Assembly: GCA_031549525.1 (NCBI GenBank)
Contig: JAVBPQ010000090.1
Location: 1-28,362, forward strand
DNA: 28,362 bases
Source of the DNA: WQUF01 sp031549525
GTDB lineage: Bacteria > Bacillota > Clostridia > Clostridiales > Clostridiaceae
Reading direction: 5' to 3'
The notes beneath the pieces are model-generated. The model did no database searches. It was not told the DNA's origin and was given only the letters and a program-made list of their open reading frames with translations. The first letter of the stretch is position 1. Every line of letters starts with the position of its first letter. This document shows, in pieces, positions 16,103 through 23,284 of the stretch. Made by a program: the position numbers and the translations under genes.

Positions 16103-17044
16103 ATGGAAATATATGAAATTCAAAGGGATGGCATTATTGGTAGCAAATTAGAGAAATTCCTTAAAAATAAAGATCTTAAATATTGGTTTATGGTTACTGC
16201 TGAAGAGTTAATAGGTATTAAGGATCATTTTAGCTTTAACAATTCTACTATAAATGAGTGTATGGATTACAAGCAGCAGGGAAGGCTTGAAGTATATGAC
16301 AATTATAGCTTTGGAGTAGTAAATATCATAGACAATAAAAATGGCAGGATATCATCTTGGGAGCTAAATTTTTTTTTATCTAAAGAGTATATAATTTTAG
16401 TGTCCAAAAATAATAAATCTTTAGTTCAGGTAAAAAATAACGCCATGAATTATATGAAAAATCAGTCTAAGCATGCGTTAAGCCCTGAAATCGTTCTATA
16501 TAGTATTTTAAATAATATAGTTGTAAGCTATACAAATTTAATAAATAGCTTAGAAACGAAGCTTTACAAAATTGAAGTTGAATTATTTGAAGTTGATAAA
16601 AAGGATTTTATCAAGGATATAATGGATATTAGAAAAAATGTCATGATAATGAAAAAGATATGTGAATCTCTCTTAGATGTTTCAGAAGATCTTGTGGACA
16701 ATGAAAATAATATATTAGAGCAATCTTCCTTAAGGCATTTTAGAAACTTAGTGAGAAAGGCAAATAGGATCAATATGGATATTCTCACAATAAGGGAGTA
16801 TTTAACTCAAGTGAGAGAGGCTTACCAAGCTCAAGTAGATATTAAACTTAATAATATAATGAAATTTTTTACTGTCATAAGCGCCATATTCTTACCACTT
16901 ACATTTTTAGTTGGATGGTATGGTATGAATTTTAAATATATGCCTGAGCTTGAATGGAAATATGGATATTCATTTGTAATGATCTTAACAGTGATTTTAG
17001 TAATGGTATGTATTGTATATTTTAAAAATAAAAAGTATATGTAA
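16103..17044 (+). CDS. CorA-family divalent metal ion transporter
   Basis: The 313-residue protein has a cytoplasmic domain up to about residue 240, rich in long charged helices, then two membrane segments at the C-terminus (about 250-270 and 284-305). The first ends with the family signature YGMNF. CorA proteins form pentameric channels for Mg2+, Co2+ or Ni2+. The ATG is preceded by AGGTGAG, which overlaps the stop region of the cysteine desulfurase gene, so the two are co-transcribed. A metal link with selenium metabolism is not established. It is convergent with mscL across an AT-rich hairpin. Confidence 0.9.
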   Translation: MEIYEIQRDGIIGSKLEKFLKNKDLKYWFMVTAEELIGIKDHFSFNNSTINECMDYKQQGRLEVYDNYSFGVVNIIDNKNGRISSWELNFFLSKEYIILVSKNNKSLVQVKNNAMNYMKNQSKHALSPEIVLYSILNNIVVSYTNLINSLETKLYKIEVELFEVDKKDFIKDIMDIRKNVMIMKKICESLLDVSEDLVDNENNILEQSSLRHFRNLVRKANRINMDILTIREYLTQVREAYQAQVDIKLNNIMKFFTVISAIFLPLTFLVGWYGMNFKYMPELEWKYGYSFVMILTVILVMVCIVYFKNKKYM

Positions 17045-17072
17045 TAAGATTTATAGCATATAAATATTTATT
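17043..17072. terminator. AT-rich hairpin between the convergent corA-like and mscL genes
   Basis: AATAA-G-ATTTATA (17043-17055) pairs with TATAAAT-AT-TTATT (17059-17072) around the loop GCA, overlapping both stop codon regions. The stem contains almost no G-C pairs, so terminator strength is doubtful. Confidence 0.4.
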
Positions 17073-17448
17073 ACTCATTGATAGATTTCTTTAAAATATC
17101 TCTTATTTCCGACAATAATAACTCTTCTTGTGTAGGTTCTTGAGGAAGAACCTCTTTTTTTCTTCTAAAAGAATTTATTAATTTTATAAAGATGAAAATA
17201 GCAATAGAAACCAAGAAAAAGTTAACTATATTTTGAATAAATATACCATATAATATCTCTGAGTTATTTATTACAAGCTTTAGATCTTTAAAATTTTGGT
17301 TAAGAAATATGCCTATAATGGGTGTTATGATATCATCTACTAACGATGAAACTATCTGATTAAATGCTCCTCCAAGTATAACTCCCACGGCAAGGTCTAT
17401 AACATTACCTCTGTTTATAAATTCTTTGAATTCTTGAATGATTTTCAT
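17071..17448 (-). CDS. mscL: Large-conductance mechanosensitive channel MscL
   Basis: The 125-residue protein has the MscL features: an amphipathic N-terminal helix (MKIIQEFKEFINRGNVIDLA), pore-lining TM1 with VGVILGGAFNQIVSSLVDDIITP (about 20-42), TM2 with FFLVSIAIFIFIKLIN (about 72-92), the basic RRKK and a C-terminal helix (LLLSEIRDILKK). It opens under membrane tension to release solutes during osmotic downshock. The start at 17448 is preferred because AGGAGG lies 7 bases upstream; the ATG at 17454 would be only 1 base from it. The frame stays open upstream to 17691, but that extension reads through 42-base tandem repeats and the ribosome binding site and is not MscL-like. Confidence 0.93.
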   Translation of the reverse strand: MKIIQEFKEFINRGNVIDLAVGVILGGAFNQIVSSLVDDIITPIIGIFLNQNFKDLKLVINNSEILYGIFIQNIVNFFLVSIAIFIFIKLINSFRRKKEVLPQEPTQEELLLSEIRDILKKSINE

Positions 17449-17475
17449 AAACATACCTCCTATAATTAAATATTT

Positions 17476-17643
17476 AGTATTACTAATAAATAATAATGTT
17501 ACATAAGTAAGTAGTTTAGTATTACCAATATATAATAACATTAAATAAGTAAGGAATCCAGTATTACCAACATATAATAACGTTAAATAATTAAGTGATT
17601 TCATTTTGCTAATATATAATGATATTAAATAAGTAAATTTTAA
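17476..17643. repeat. Four 42-base tandem repeats upstream of mscL
   Basis: Copies start at 17476, 17518, 17560 and 17602, exactly 42 bases apart. The shared core is AGTATTACCAAYATATAATAAC followed by a TTAAATAAGTAAG-like end. Copies 2 and 3 are the most alike; copy 4 is diverged at its start. The array ends about 14 bases before the mscL ribosome binding site as read on the minus strand, so it occupies the promoter or leader of that gene. Each unit holds TATAAT-like sequences on both strands. Because 42 is a multiple of 3, the mscL frame stays open through the array, giving 14-residue periodic hydrophobic peptides that are probably not translated. Confidence 0.85.
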
Positions 17644-17730
17644 GGAGGTATAATTTAATGAGGAATTTTTACTTTTATTTAAAATATTCATAAAATGTTA
17701 TTTCCTTTATGCAAGAGGATAAATTTAGGG

Positions 17731-17759
17731 TTGACATTTTAAAATATAATTAATAAAAT
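17731..17759 (+). promoter_or_regulatory. Sigma-A promoter of the NlpC/P60 gene
   Basis: TTGACA (17731-17736), a 17-base spacer and TAAAAT (17754-17759). Transcription would start near 17766, leaving a leader of about 75 bases before the ATG at 17842. Confidence 0.6.
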
Positions 17760-17841
17760 TAGTTATATAATATTTAACTTGATATAAAGATATTACCAAC
17801 AAAATAGTAAGTGTTTTGATATTTTTTATTTAGGAGGAAAT

Positions 17842-19044
17842 ATGAAGGGGAAATTGCGAGTTATTGCTTCTTTGTTAGCGATTACGCTATGGTCAAGTGT
17901 TTCTATAGTTAGTGCAACGAATGTCAATGAATTAAGAAGTGAAGTGCAAGTTAATCAAGCTGAGTTGGACAAGGTTATGATAGAGCTTGGTAAAATGGAG
18001 GATGAAATACAAAAGGTTAATAATAAGATTGAAGTTGCTATCAATGAGGTAGAGACCACTGACAAGAAAATTGGGAAAGTCGAAGGCGATATCAGTACTA
18101 CAAATAATGAACTTGCTGAAGCAAAAGAAGAAAAGACAAGTAAAGAGAAACAATATGGAGATAGAATAGTTGAAATATACAAAAGAGGTAAACTTGATTA
18201 TTTAATGTATGTTCTTTCTACAAAGAGTATTGAAGACTTAGTTACAAGATTTGAACTTGCTCAGAAAGCTATGGACTATGATGAGGATGTAATTGATGAC
18301 TTAAAAGGAAAACAAGAGAACATAACCAAGGCAGTGAACAAGCTTGAGTCACAAAAAAACGATTTAAATACATTAAAAGATGAACAACAGAAAAACGTTG
18401 ATGAGCTTAATGATCTTAAGGTAGAATATGAGGGTAAGCGAAATGAACTAAATGTAAGACAAGATCAATATAAAAATGAAATTGCTGAATTAGAAAGACA
18501 AATAGAAGAATTAGTAAAACCAATAATAGTGACGAATACCAACACGAATACGAATACAAATTCTAATACAAACCAACAGGTTACTGATCAAGTTACTGAA
18601 AGTGTGCAAAATGCAAATACAAATCAGCAGCAAGTGGAACAGCAGGTTGAACAGGTTGAAGTTGCCCAAACTTCTAATGTAAATAGGGGATCTTATGGTA
18701 CTGGTAGTGATATAGCAAACTATGCGGCACAATTTTTAGGTGTTCCCTATGTTTGGGGTGGGACAAGCCCTTCAGGCTTTGATTGCTCAGGTCTTACTCA
18801 GTATTGTTATTTAAATGCTGCAGGGATATCTATTCCAAGAGTTGCAGCGGATCAGCAAAATGCAGGATATGCAGTGTCAACTCCTCAATCTGGAGATTTA
18901 GTATTTTTCGGTTATCCAGCATATCATGTTGGAATTTATGTTGGAAACGATACTTACATACATGCTCCAACGTCTGGAGATGTTGTTAAGTATTCTAAAC
19001 TATCTTATGCAAGTAGTTATTCTGGAGCAAGAAGATATAGATAA
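17842..19044 (+). CDS. Secreted coiled-coil NlpC/P60 peptidoglycan hydrolase
   Basis: The 400-residue protein has a signal peptide (basic start, hydrophobic 7-22, likely cleavage after VSA at 23-25). A long PcsB-like coiled coil rich in K, E and N follows (about 27-226), then a low-complexity Asn/Thr then Gln/Val/Glu linker (231-277). The NlpC/P60 domain covers about 286-400, with catalytic Cys315 (FDCSGL), His362 (YHVGIY) and His374 (YIHAP). It is an extracellular endopeptidase cutting peptide stems of peptidoglycan, likely in cell separation or growth. In PcsB-type enzymes the coiled coil autoinhibits and docks on FtsX; that role is inferred by analogy. AGGAGG precedes the ATG, and a good sigma-A promoter lies 83 bases upstream. 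Confidence 0.93.
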   Translation: MKGKLRVIASLLAITLWSSVSIVSATNVNELRSEVQVNQAELDKVMIELGKMEDEIQKVNNKIEVAINEVETTDKKIGKVEGDISTTNNELAEAKEEKTSKEKQYGDRIVEIYKRGKLDYLMYVLSTKSIEDLVTRFELAQKAMDYDEDVIDDLKGKQENITKAVNKLESQKNDLNTLKDEQQKNVDELNDLKVEYEGKRNELNVRQDQYKNEIAELERQIEELVKPIIVTNTNTNTNTNSNTNQQVTDQVTESVQNANTNQQQVEQQVEQVEVAQTSNVNRGSYGTGSDIANYAAQFLGVPYVWGGTSPSGFDCSGLTQYCYLNAAGISIPRVAADQQNAGYAVSTPQSGDLVFFGYPAYHVGIYVGNDTYIHAPTSGDVVKYSKLSYASSYSGARRYR

Positions 19045-19149
19045 AACTTTAAGAAAATAGGTAAGGCTTACTAAATTTTATATGGGGATGGTGATACTCT
19101 TTATATCATTATAATATTAAATATTATATATTGTAAAGTTGTTAAATGG

Positions 19150-19168
19150 CAGGATTGCTCCTGTTTAT
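19150..19168 (+). terminator. Small hairpin terminator after the NlpC/P60 gene
   Basis: CAGGA (19150-19154) pairs with TCCTG (19159-19163) around TTGC, followed by TTTATAT. It is short, but it is the first G-C-containing hairpin after the stop codon at 19044. Confidence 0.4.
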
Positions 19169-19187
19169 ATAATATAAATTTAAATAA

Positions 19188-19245
19188 CAAAATAAAGTAC
19201 AGAAGGGAATTTGTAAATCGCTTTCTGTACTTTACTTCTATTTTG
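19188..19245. terminator. Long hairpin, probable bidirectional terminator
   Basis: AAAGTACAGAA (19194-19204) pairs perfectly with TTCTGTACTTT (19223-19233), and the outer arms CAAAATA (19188-19194) and TATTTTG (19239-19245) also match. It lies between the convergent NlpC/P60 gene and the minus-strand gene ending at 19270. It could terminate both, though the T runs are interrupted. Confidence 0.6.
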
Positions 19246-19269
19246 ATAAGCTTTGTAGAATTGATAAAA

Positions 19270-19596
19270 TTATACTAAATAGAAGAAAGCATTACATTCA
19301 ACATAATTGATTTTTTTCTTAGCTAGACTTTCTATTAAATATATTCTATTGTTATCTAAAGGTATATTATTATGTTTTAAAAAAGTTATGGCATGTGCTG
19401 ATGTTACTTTCCCTTCCCACAATAGTTCAAAAATATACTCTAAACTTTTAGAGACGCTGTTTTGACTTGAAGCTATGTTATGGTTATAACTATAAGTAAG
19501 ATATAATCTATCTAATAAGTACACAGCAAAATTCATATCGATCCTGCCTTCTTTAAATACATTGAGTATAGTCTCTTTAAATTCCTTTTCATTCAT
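19270..19596 (-). CDS. Small helical protein of unknown function (108 aa)
   Basis: I do not recognise a family. The 108-residue product is predicted helical, with two similar halves. Residues about 5-30 (FKEGRIDMNFAVYLLDRLYL) and about 50-75 (LWEGKVTSAHAITFLKHNNI) both show a 'hydrophobic-x-EG-[RK]-[IV]-x-x-x-x-A-[VI]-x-[FL]-L' pattern, suggesting a duplicated helical repeat. It has no signal peptide; one Cys lies near the C-terminus. AGAGGTGA sits 9 bases before the ATG. It is a lone gene, convergent with the NlpC/P60 gene and divergent from thyA. Confidence 0.65.
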   Translation of the reverse strand: MNEKEFKETILNVFKEGRIDMNFAVYLLDRLYLTYSYNHNIASSQNSVSKSLEYIFELLWEGKVTSAHAITFLKHNNIPLDNNRIYLIESLAKKKINYVECNAFFYLV

Positions 19597-19671
19597 CTAT
19601 GTATTCACCTCTAGCTATAAAATTAACTTTATTTACGATCTTGAGACTAATATAATATAAATTTTAACATA

Positions 19672-19724
19672 TTTCATGTTTTAAGTATAGGATTTATGCA
19701 AAACAAACATGAAAACAATCCTAT
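19672..19724. repeat. Two interlocked perfect inverted repeats upstream of thyA
   Basis: TTTCATGTTT (19672-19681) is the exact reverse complement of AAACATGAAA (19705-19714). ATAGGATT (19687-19694) is the exact reverse complement of AATCCTAT (19717-19724). The order A-B-A'-B' means the two hairpins cannot both form except as a pseudoknot. The element lies in the 287-base gap between the divergent 19596 gene and thyA. Nothing else was recognised in that gap apart from a TATAAT-like sequence shortly before thyA. Its function is unknown. Confidence 0.55.
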
Positions 19725-19883
19725 TTAACCTTTTTTATGAAAAATAATAAAAAAATTGAATTAAATAATAATATTATGATAAAATTACTTTATTTAGTTT
19801 AGTATAAAATTTTAAAAATAGGGATGGGATTTGTATTGTCAAATGGTTTATAATTAAATTGTTAAACTAAAGGAGGGCGTTTT

Positions 19884-20675
19884 GTGAGTTTTGCAGATAA
19901 ACAATATCTTAAAGTTGTAAAAGATATTTTAAATCATGGTTATTATGATCAAAATAGAACTGGAATTCCTACATATAAATTACCGCATCAGATATTTTAT
20001 TTTGATTTAAGGGATGGATTTCCAATTTTAACTACTAAATTTGTAGCATTTAAAACTGCAGTTAAAGAATTGTTGTGGATATATAAGGATAAGAGCAATG
20101 ATGTTAAATTGTTAAATGAACAAAATGTTCACATATGGGATAATTGGACAAAAGATGACAGAACTATAGGAACTGCCTATGGATGGGTGGTTGATAAATA
20201 TGATCAGGTTGATAAGTTAATTCATGGTTTAAAGACGGATCCTCAAGGGAGGCGGCATATAATCTCTCTTTGGCAAATATCCCATTTAGATGGAGGAGCT
20301 TTATATCCTTGTGCATTTATGACCATGTGGGATGTCACTGATGGTTTTTTAAATTCTATGCTCATTCAAAGGAGCGGGGATATGCCTCTTGGTGTGCCTT
20401 TTAATATGGCTCAATATGCGGTCTTAGTCCATCTTATTGCTAAGGTTACTGATCTTAAACCAGGATTATTTACTCATGTTATAAATAATGCTCATATTTA
20501 TGAAAATCAGATTGAGGGTATGAAGATACAATTAAGTAGAGAAAATAATGATTATAAAGCTCCTAAACTATGTTTAAATGATAATATAAAGGATTTTTAT
20601 GATTTTAAAATTGAGGATATATGGTTAGAGGATTATAAGTATCATGAAACTATAAAAATGGAGGTGAGTGTTTAG
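19884..20675 (+). CDS. thyA: Thymidylate synthase ThyA
   Basis: The 263-residue protein is the normal length for ThyA, which methylates dUMP to dTMP with 5,10-methylenetetrahydrofolate. It shows NRTGIPTYKLPHQ, FPILTTKFVAFKTAVKELLW, RRHIISLW, catalytic Cys143 in LYPCAFMTMW, QRSGDMPLGVPFN with Arg163 and Asn174, and HIYENQIEG. Two positions differ from E. coli ThyA: the residue after the catalytic Cys is Ala instead of His, as in the B. subtilis ThyA branch, and GD-x-H reads NNAH. The start is GTG at 19884 with AGGAGGG 7 bases upstream. The stop overlaps the folA start by one base, coupling the gene to the enzyme that regenerates its folate. Confidence 0.95.
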   Translation: MSFADKQYLKVVKDILNHGYYDQNRTGIPTYKLPHQIFYFDLRDGFPILTTKFVAFKTAVKELLWIYKDKSNDVKLLNEQNVHIWDNWTKDDRTIGTAYGWVVDKYDQVDKLIHGLKTDPQGRRHIISLWQISHLDGGALYPCAFMTMWDVTDGFLNSMLIQRSGDMPLGVPFNMAQYAVLVHLIAKVTDLKPGLFTHVINNAHIYENQIEGMKIQLSRENNDYKAPKLCLNDNIKDFYDFKIEDIWLEDYKYHETIKMEVSV

Positions 20676-21160
20676 TGCTTAGCATAATTGTGGCTATTGG
20701 AAATCATAACGTCATTGGATGTGAGAATAAAATGCCTTGGCATTTACCAAAGGATTTAAAATATTTTAAGGATAAAACAAAGGGACATGTAGTTATAATG
20801 GGACGAAAAACGTTAGAATCCATTGGAAAGCCTTTACCTAATAGAAGAAATGTTGTCATAACAAAAAATAAAGATTATATATGTAAATTTTCTGAAGTTA
20901 AAATTGTAAATAGCTTAGAGGATATTAAAGAATATATAGAAGATGAAGATGAAAACTTTGTAATTGGTGGGGCTACTATTTATAAGGAGCTTTTGCCATA
21001 TTGCACAAAGCTCTATATAACGAGGATATATGAAGACTTTAAAGGAGATTCATTCTTTCCTAAAATAGAAGAATCCAAATGGAAAATTACAGGTTGTGAA
21101 AATCCACAAGAAGATGGTCCATTTAAATATGAATTTTTGGTCTATGAGAAAAGGAGTTAA
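20675..21160 (+). CDS. folA: Dihydrofolate reductase
   Basis: The 161-residue protein is a standard bacterial chromosomal DHFR. It has IVAIGNHNVIGCENKMPWHLPKDLKYFK with the catalytic Asp in the LPKDL helix, VVIMGRKTLESIGKPLPNRRNVVIT for NADPH binding, and FVIGGATIYKELLPYC followed by LYITRIY. It reduces the dihydrofolate made by ThyA to tetrahydrofolate and is the target of trimethoprim. The start is GTG at 20675, overlapping the thyA stop, with GGAGGTGAG upstream inside thyA. The sequence is ordinary, with no sign of a transferred resistance allele. Confidence 0.95.
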   Translation: MLSIIVAIGNHNVIGCENKMPWHLPKDLKYFKDKTKGHVVIMGRKTLESIGKPLPNRRNVVITKNKDYICKFSEVKIVNSLEDIKEYIEDEDENFVIGGATIYKELLPYCTKLYITRIYEDFKGDSFFPKIEESKWKITGCENPQEDGPFKYEFLVYEKRS

Positions 21161-21164
21161 ATTT

Positions 21165-21210
21165 AATGCATATTCAAACTTAGAAAATAGGTTTGTATGT
21201 GCATTTTTTT
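21165..21210 (+). terminator. Terminator of thyA-folA
   Basis: AATGCATATTCAAAC (21165-21179) pairs with GTTTGTATGTGCATT (21191-21205), with one wobble and one mismatch, around a loop of 11 bases. It is followed by TTTTTTT. Confidence 0.8.
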
Positions 21211-21419
21211 AAAAGTGAGCTTAGTTTCCATTTCCGTAAAAGAACAGCTTAAATAACAATTTTTTAATTGAATTTATATATATATCTCCTCTATAATATA
21301 CAATATAGTATAATAGTATCATTATATAGTATTTTAATGGGAAAGCTATATTTATATAAGTTTTAATATAAATTGATTTCTTAATTTTATTGTTAAAGTA
21401 ACAAAGAAAGGGAAATATA

Positions 21420-21980
21420 ATGAGTTTTGATAAAGATAAAATAGAGAAGGCGGTTCTTATGCTACTAGAGGCTATTGGAGAAGATCCTGAAAGAGAAGGA
21501 TTAAAAGAGACTCCCAATAGAATATCTAGGATGTATGAAGAGATTTTTCAGGGGATGAATACAACTGGAGAAGAAGTTTTAAAGAAGACATTTAACATCG
21601 ACAATAACAATATGGTCATCGAAAAGGATATTGAGTTTTATTCCATGTGTGAGCATCATATGCTTCCGTTTTTGGGAAAAATACACATTGCATATATTCC
21701 AAATGGTAGGGTTGCAGGGTTAAGTAAGCTTGCAAGACTTTGTGAGGTTCATTCAAGAAGGCTTCAGCTTCAAGAGAAGCTTACAAATGATATAGCATCT
21801 GACTTATATAAAGAGATGAATGCTAAGGGTGTTATGGTAATAGTTGAGGCAACCCATCTATGTATGAGCATGAGAGGTGTTAAGAAGTTTAATGCTAGCA
21901 CAAAGACCTTAGCTGTACTTGGTGAGTTAAAAGATAATCTAAAACTTAGGGAGGAAGCTTTAAGGCTTATCACAGTATAG
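21420..21980 (+). CDS. folE: GTP cyclohydrolase I
   Basis: The 186-residue protein is of typical FolE length. The N-terminal helix ends in the ETPNRISRMYEEIFQG motif (residues 31-46). Zinc- and substrate-binding MCEHHMLPFLGK lies near residue 77 and RVAGLSKLARLCEVHSRRLQ near residue 98. HLCMSMRGV, with the other zinc Cys, lies near 148. It converts GTP to 7,8-dihydroneopterin triphosphate, the first step of folate synthesis. A GAAAGGGAAA site lies 8 bases upstream. It heads the cluster folE-HD-folP-folBK. No folate riboswitch was recognised in the 259 bases before it. Confidence 0.95.
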   Translation: MSFDKDKIEKAVLMLLEAIGEDPEREGLKETPNRISRMYEEIFQGMNTTGEEVLKKTFNIDNNNMVIEKDIEFYSMCEHHMLPFLGKIHIAYIPNGRVAGLSKLARLCEVHSRRLQLQEKLTNDIASDLYKEMNAKGVMVIVEATHLCMSMRGVKKFNASTKTLAVLGELKDNLKLREEALRLITV

Positions 21981-22457
21981 ATGGATAGGGTAAATTCAAT
22001 ATTAAATCATGAGGATTTTAAAGATAATATCCATAAGAACGATCTCTATGAAAGTGAAAGACGATTTTGCAAACATGATTTAGAGCATCTTTTATCTGTT
22101 GCAAGGATAGCATATATAATAAATCTTGAAGAAAACCTTCACATAGATAAGGAGATAATATATGCATGTGCACTCCTTCATGATTTAGGGAGAAATGTTC
22201 AGTATGAAAAAGGCATTCCTCATGAAGAAGCAGGGGCTTATATTGCAAAAGGTATTTTAAAAGACTCTAAATTTAAAGAAGAGGAGACTTGTGATATATT
22301 ATGTGCAATTAGGAGCCACAGAGTATCTAAAAATGAAAATCCCTTAAATTCTTTGATGTATAGGGCAGATAAATTATCGAGGAATTGCTTTAATTGCAAA
22401 AGCTTTGATGATTGCAATTGGGATCTTAATAAAAAAAATTTAAAGATATTTGTTTGA
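21981..22457 (+). CDS. HD-domain phosphohydrolase in the folate operon
   Basis: The 158-residue protein has the HD superfamily metal site: His36 (HLLSVARIA), His67-Asp68 in ALLHDLGRN, His81 (GIPHEEAGAYIAKGIL) and Asp130 (YRADKLSR). After the HD core the C-terminus carries a CxxC-x5-C cluster (Cys136, Cys139, Cys145; NCFNCKSFDDCNW) that could bind metal. The ATG directly follows the folE stop with no clear ribosome binding site of its own, so translation is coupled to folE. Its place between folE and folP, in a cluster without a Nudix dihydroneopterin triphosphate pyrophosphatase, makes it a candidate for that dephosphorylation step; this is inference. General nucleotide hydrolysis is the alternative. 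Confidence 0.85.
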   Translation: MDRVNSILNHEDFKDNIHKNDLYESERRFCKHDLEHLLSVARIAYIINLEENLHIDKEIIYACALLHDLGRNVQYEKGIPHEEAGAYIAKGILKDSKFKEEETCDILCAIRSHRVSKNENPLNSLMYRADKLSRNCFNCKSFDDCNWDLNKKNLKIFV

Positions 22458-22464
22458 GGTATTG

Positions 22465-23271
22465 ATGAAAATAGGAGATAGAGAATTTGACTTTGATAAA
22501 AGAGTGTATATAATGGGAATCTTAAACTTAACTCCAGATTCATTTTCAGATGGAGGAAAGTATGCAAAATTTGACGATGCTATAAACCATGCAAGAAAGC
22601 TTGTAGAAGATGGTGCGGACATTTTAGATGTAGGTGGTGAATCCACAAGACCAGGTCATTCTTCTATATCATCTTCTGAGGAGATGGATAGGGTTATAGG
22701 GGTTATAGAGAGGATAAAAAAAGAGATAGATATCCCTATATCTATTGATACAAACAAGCACGATGTTGCAGAAGAAGCTATACGGGTCGGTGCAGATTTA
22801 ATAAATGATGTGTGGGGATTTAAAAGAGATAGAAAGATGGCAGAGGTTGCAAAGAGATATGGTGTACCTTGCTGTTTGATGCATAACAGGGTTAAGCCTG
22901 ATTACAAGAATTTTTTAGAGGACTGCTTAAATGATCTAAAGGGGAGCATTGATATAGCACTTGATGGAGGTGTATCCCCTTGCAATATAATAATAGATCC
23001 TGGAATTGGATTTTGTAAAGATTACTCTCAAAATATTGAGGTTTTAAGAAATCTTCATAGGTTTAAAGGGCTCGGCTTTCCTGTGCTTTTAGGAACTTCA
23101 AGGAAGAAATTTATAGGAACTATTTTAAATATAGACACTCCTAAGGATAGGGTGGAGGGTACAATTGCAACCTCTATTATAGGCGTTATGAAAGGCTGCA
23201 GCATATTGAGAGTTCATGATGTCTTAGAAAATAAGAGGGCTGTTATGGTTTATGAGGCTATAATGAAATAG
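22465..23271 (+). CDS. folP: Dihydropteroate synthase
   Basis: The 268-residue TIM-barrel enzyme shows MGILNLTPDSFSDGGKY (about 16-32), GADILDVGGESTRPG, ISIDTNKHDVAEEA, LINDVWGFKRD, CLMHNR, IIIDPGIGFCKD, LGTSRKKFIG and the final RVHDV. It condenses p-aminobenzoate with 6-hydroxymethyl-dihydropterin pyrophosphate and is the sulfonamide target. The ATG at 22465 follows GAGGT; the upstream TTG at 22450 lies within the HD gene and is less likely. It stands 7 bases after the HD gene and 13 before the folB-folK fusion. Confidence 0.95.
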   Translation: MKIGDREFDFDKRVYIMGILNLTPDSFSDGGKYAKFDDAINHARKLVEDGADILDVGGESTRPGHSSISSSEEMDRVIGVIERIKKEIDIPISIDTNKHDVAEEAIRVGADLINDVWGFKRDRKMAEVAKRYGVPCCLMHNRVKPDYKNFLEDCLNDLKGSIDIALDGGVSPCNIIIDPGIGFCKDYSQNIEVLRNLHRFKGLGFPVLLGTSRKKFIGTILNIDTPKDRVEGTIATSIIGVMKGCSILRVHDVLENKRAVMVYEAIMK

Positions 23272-23284
23272 AATAGGTGGTTTT

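Noticed and set aside
17476..17643. CRISPR array
   Set aside because: The 42-base units are contiguous tandem repeats with no unique spacers, and no cas genes are present.
17449..17691. N-terminal extension of MscL by 81 codons through the tandem repeats
   Set aside because: AGGAGG lies 7 bases before the ATG at 17448, the MscL family starts there, and the extension is only the 42-base repeat read in frame.
17644..17692. Short plus-strand ORF (10 codons) after an AGGAGGT at 17643-17649
   Set aside because: The Shine-Dalgarno-like sequence and ATG at 17658 lead to a stop after 10 codons. No promoter or downstream partner makes a leader peptide convincing.
21211..21419. Tetrahydrofolate riboswitch before folE
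   Set aside because: The region is very AT-rich and I could not find the conserved G-rich core or pseudoknot arms.
22018..22567. Antisense ORFs across the HD and folP genes
   Set aside because: They overlap well-supported genes on the other strand, lack ribosome binding sites and show no family pattern.
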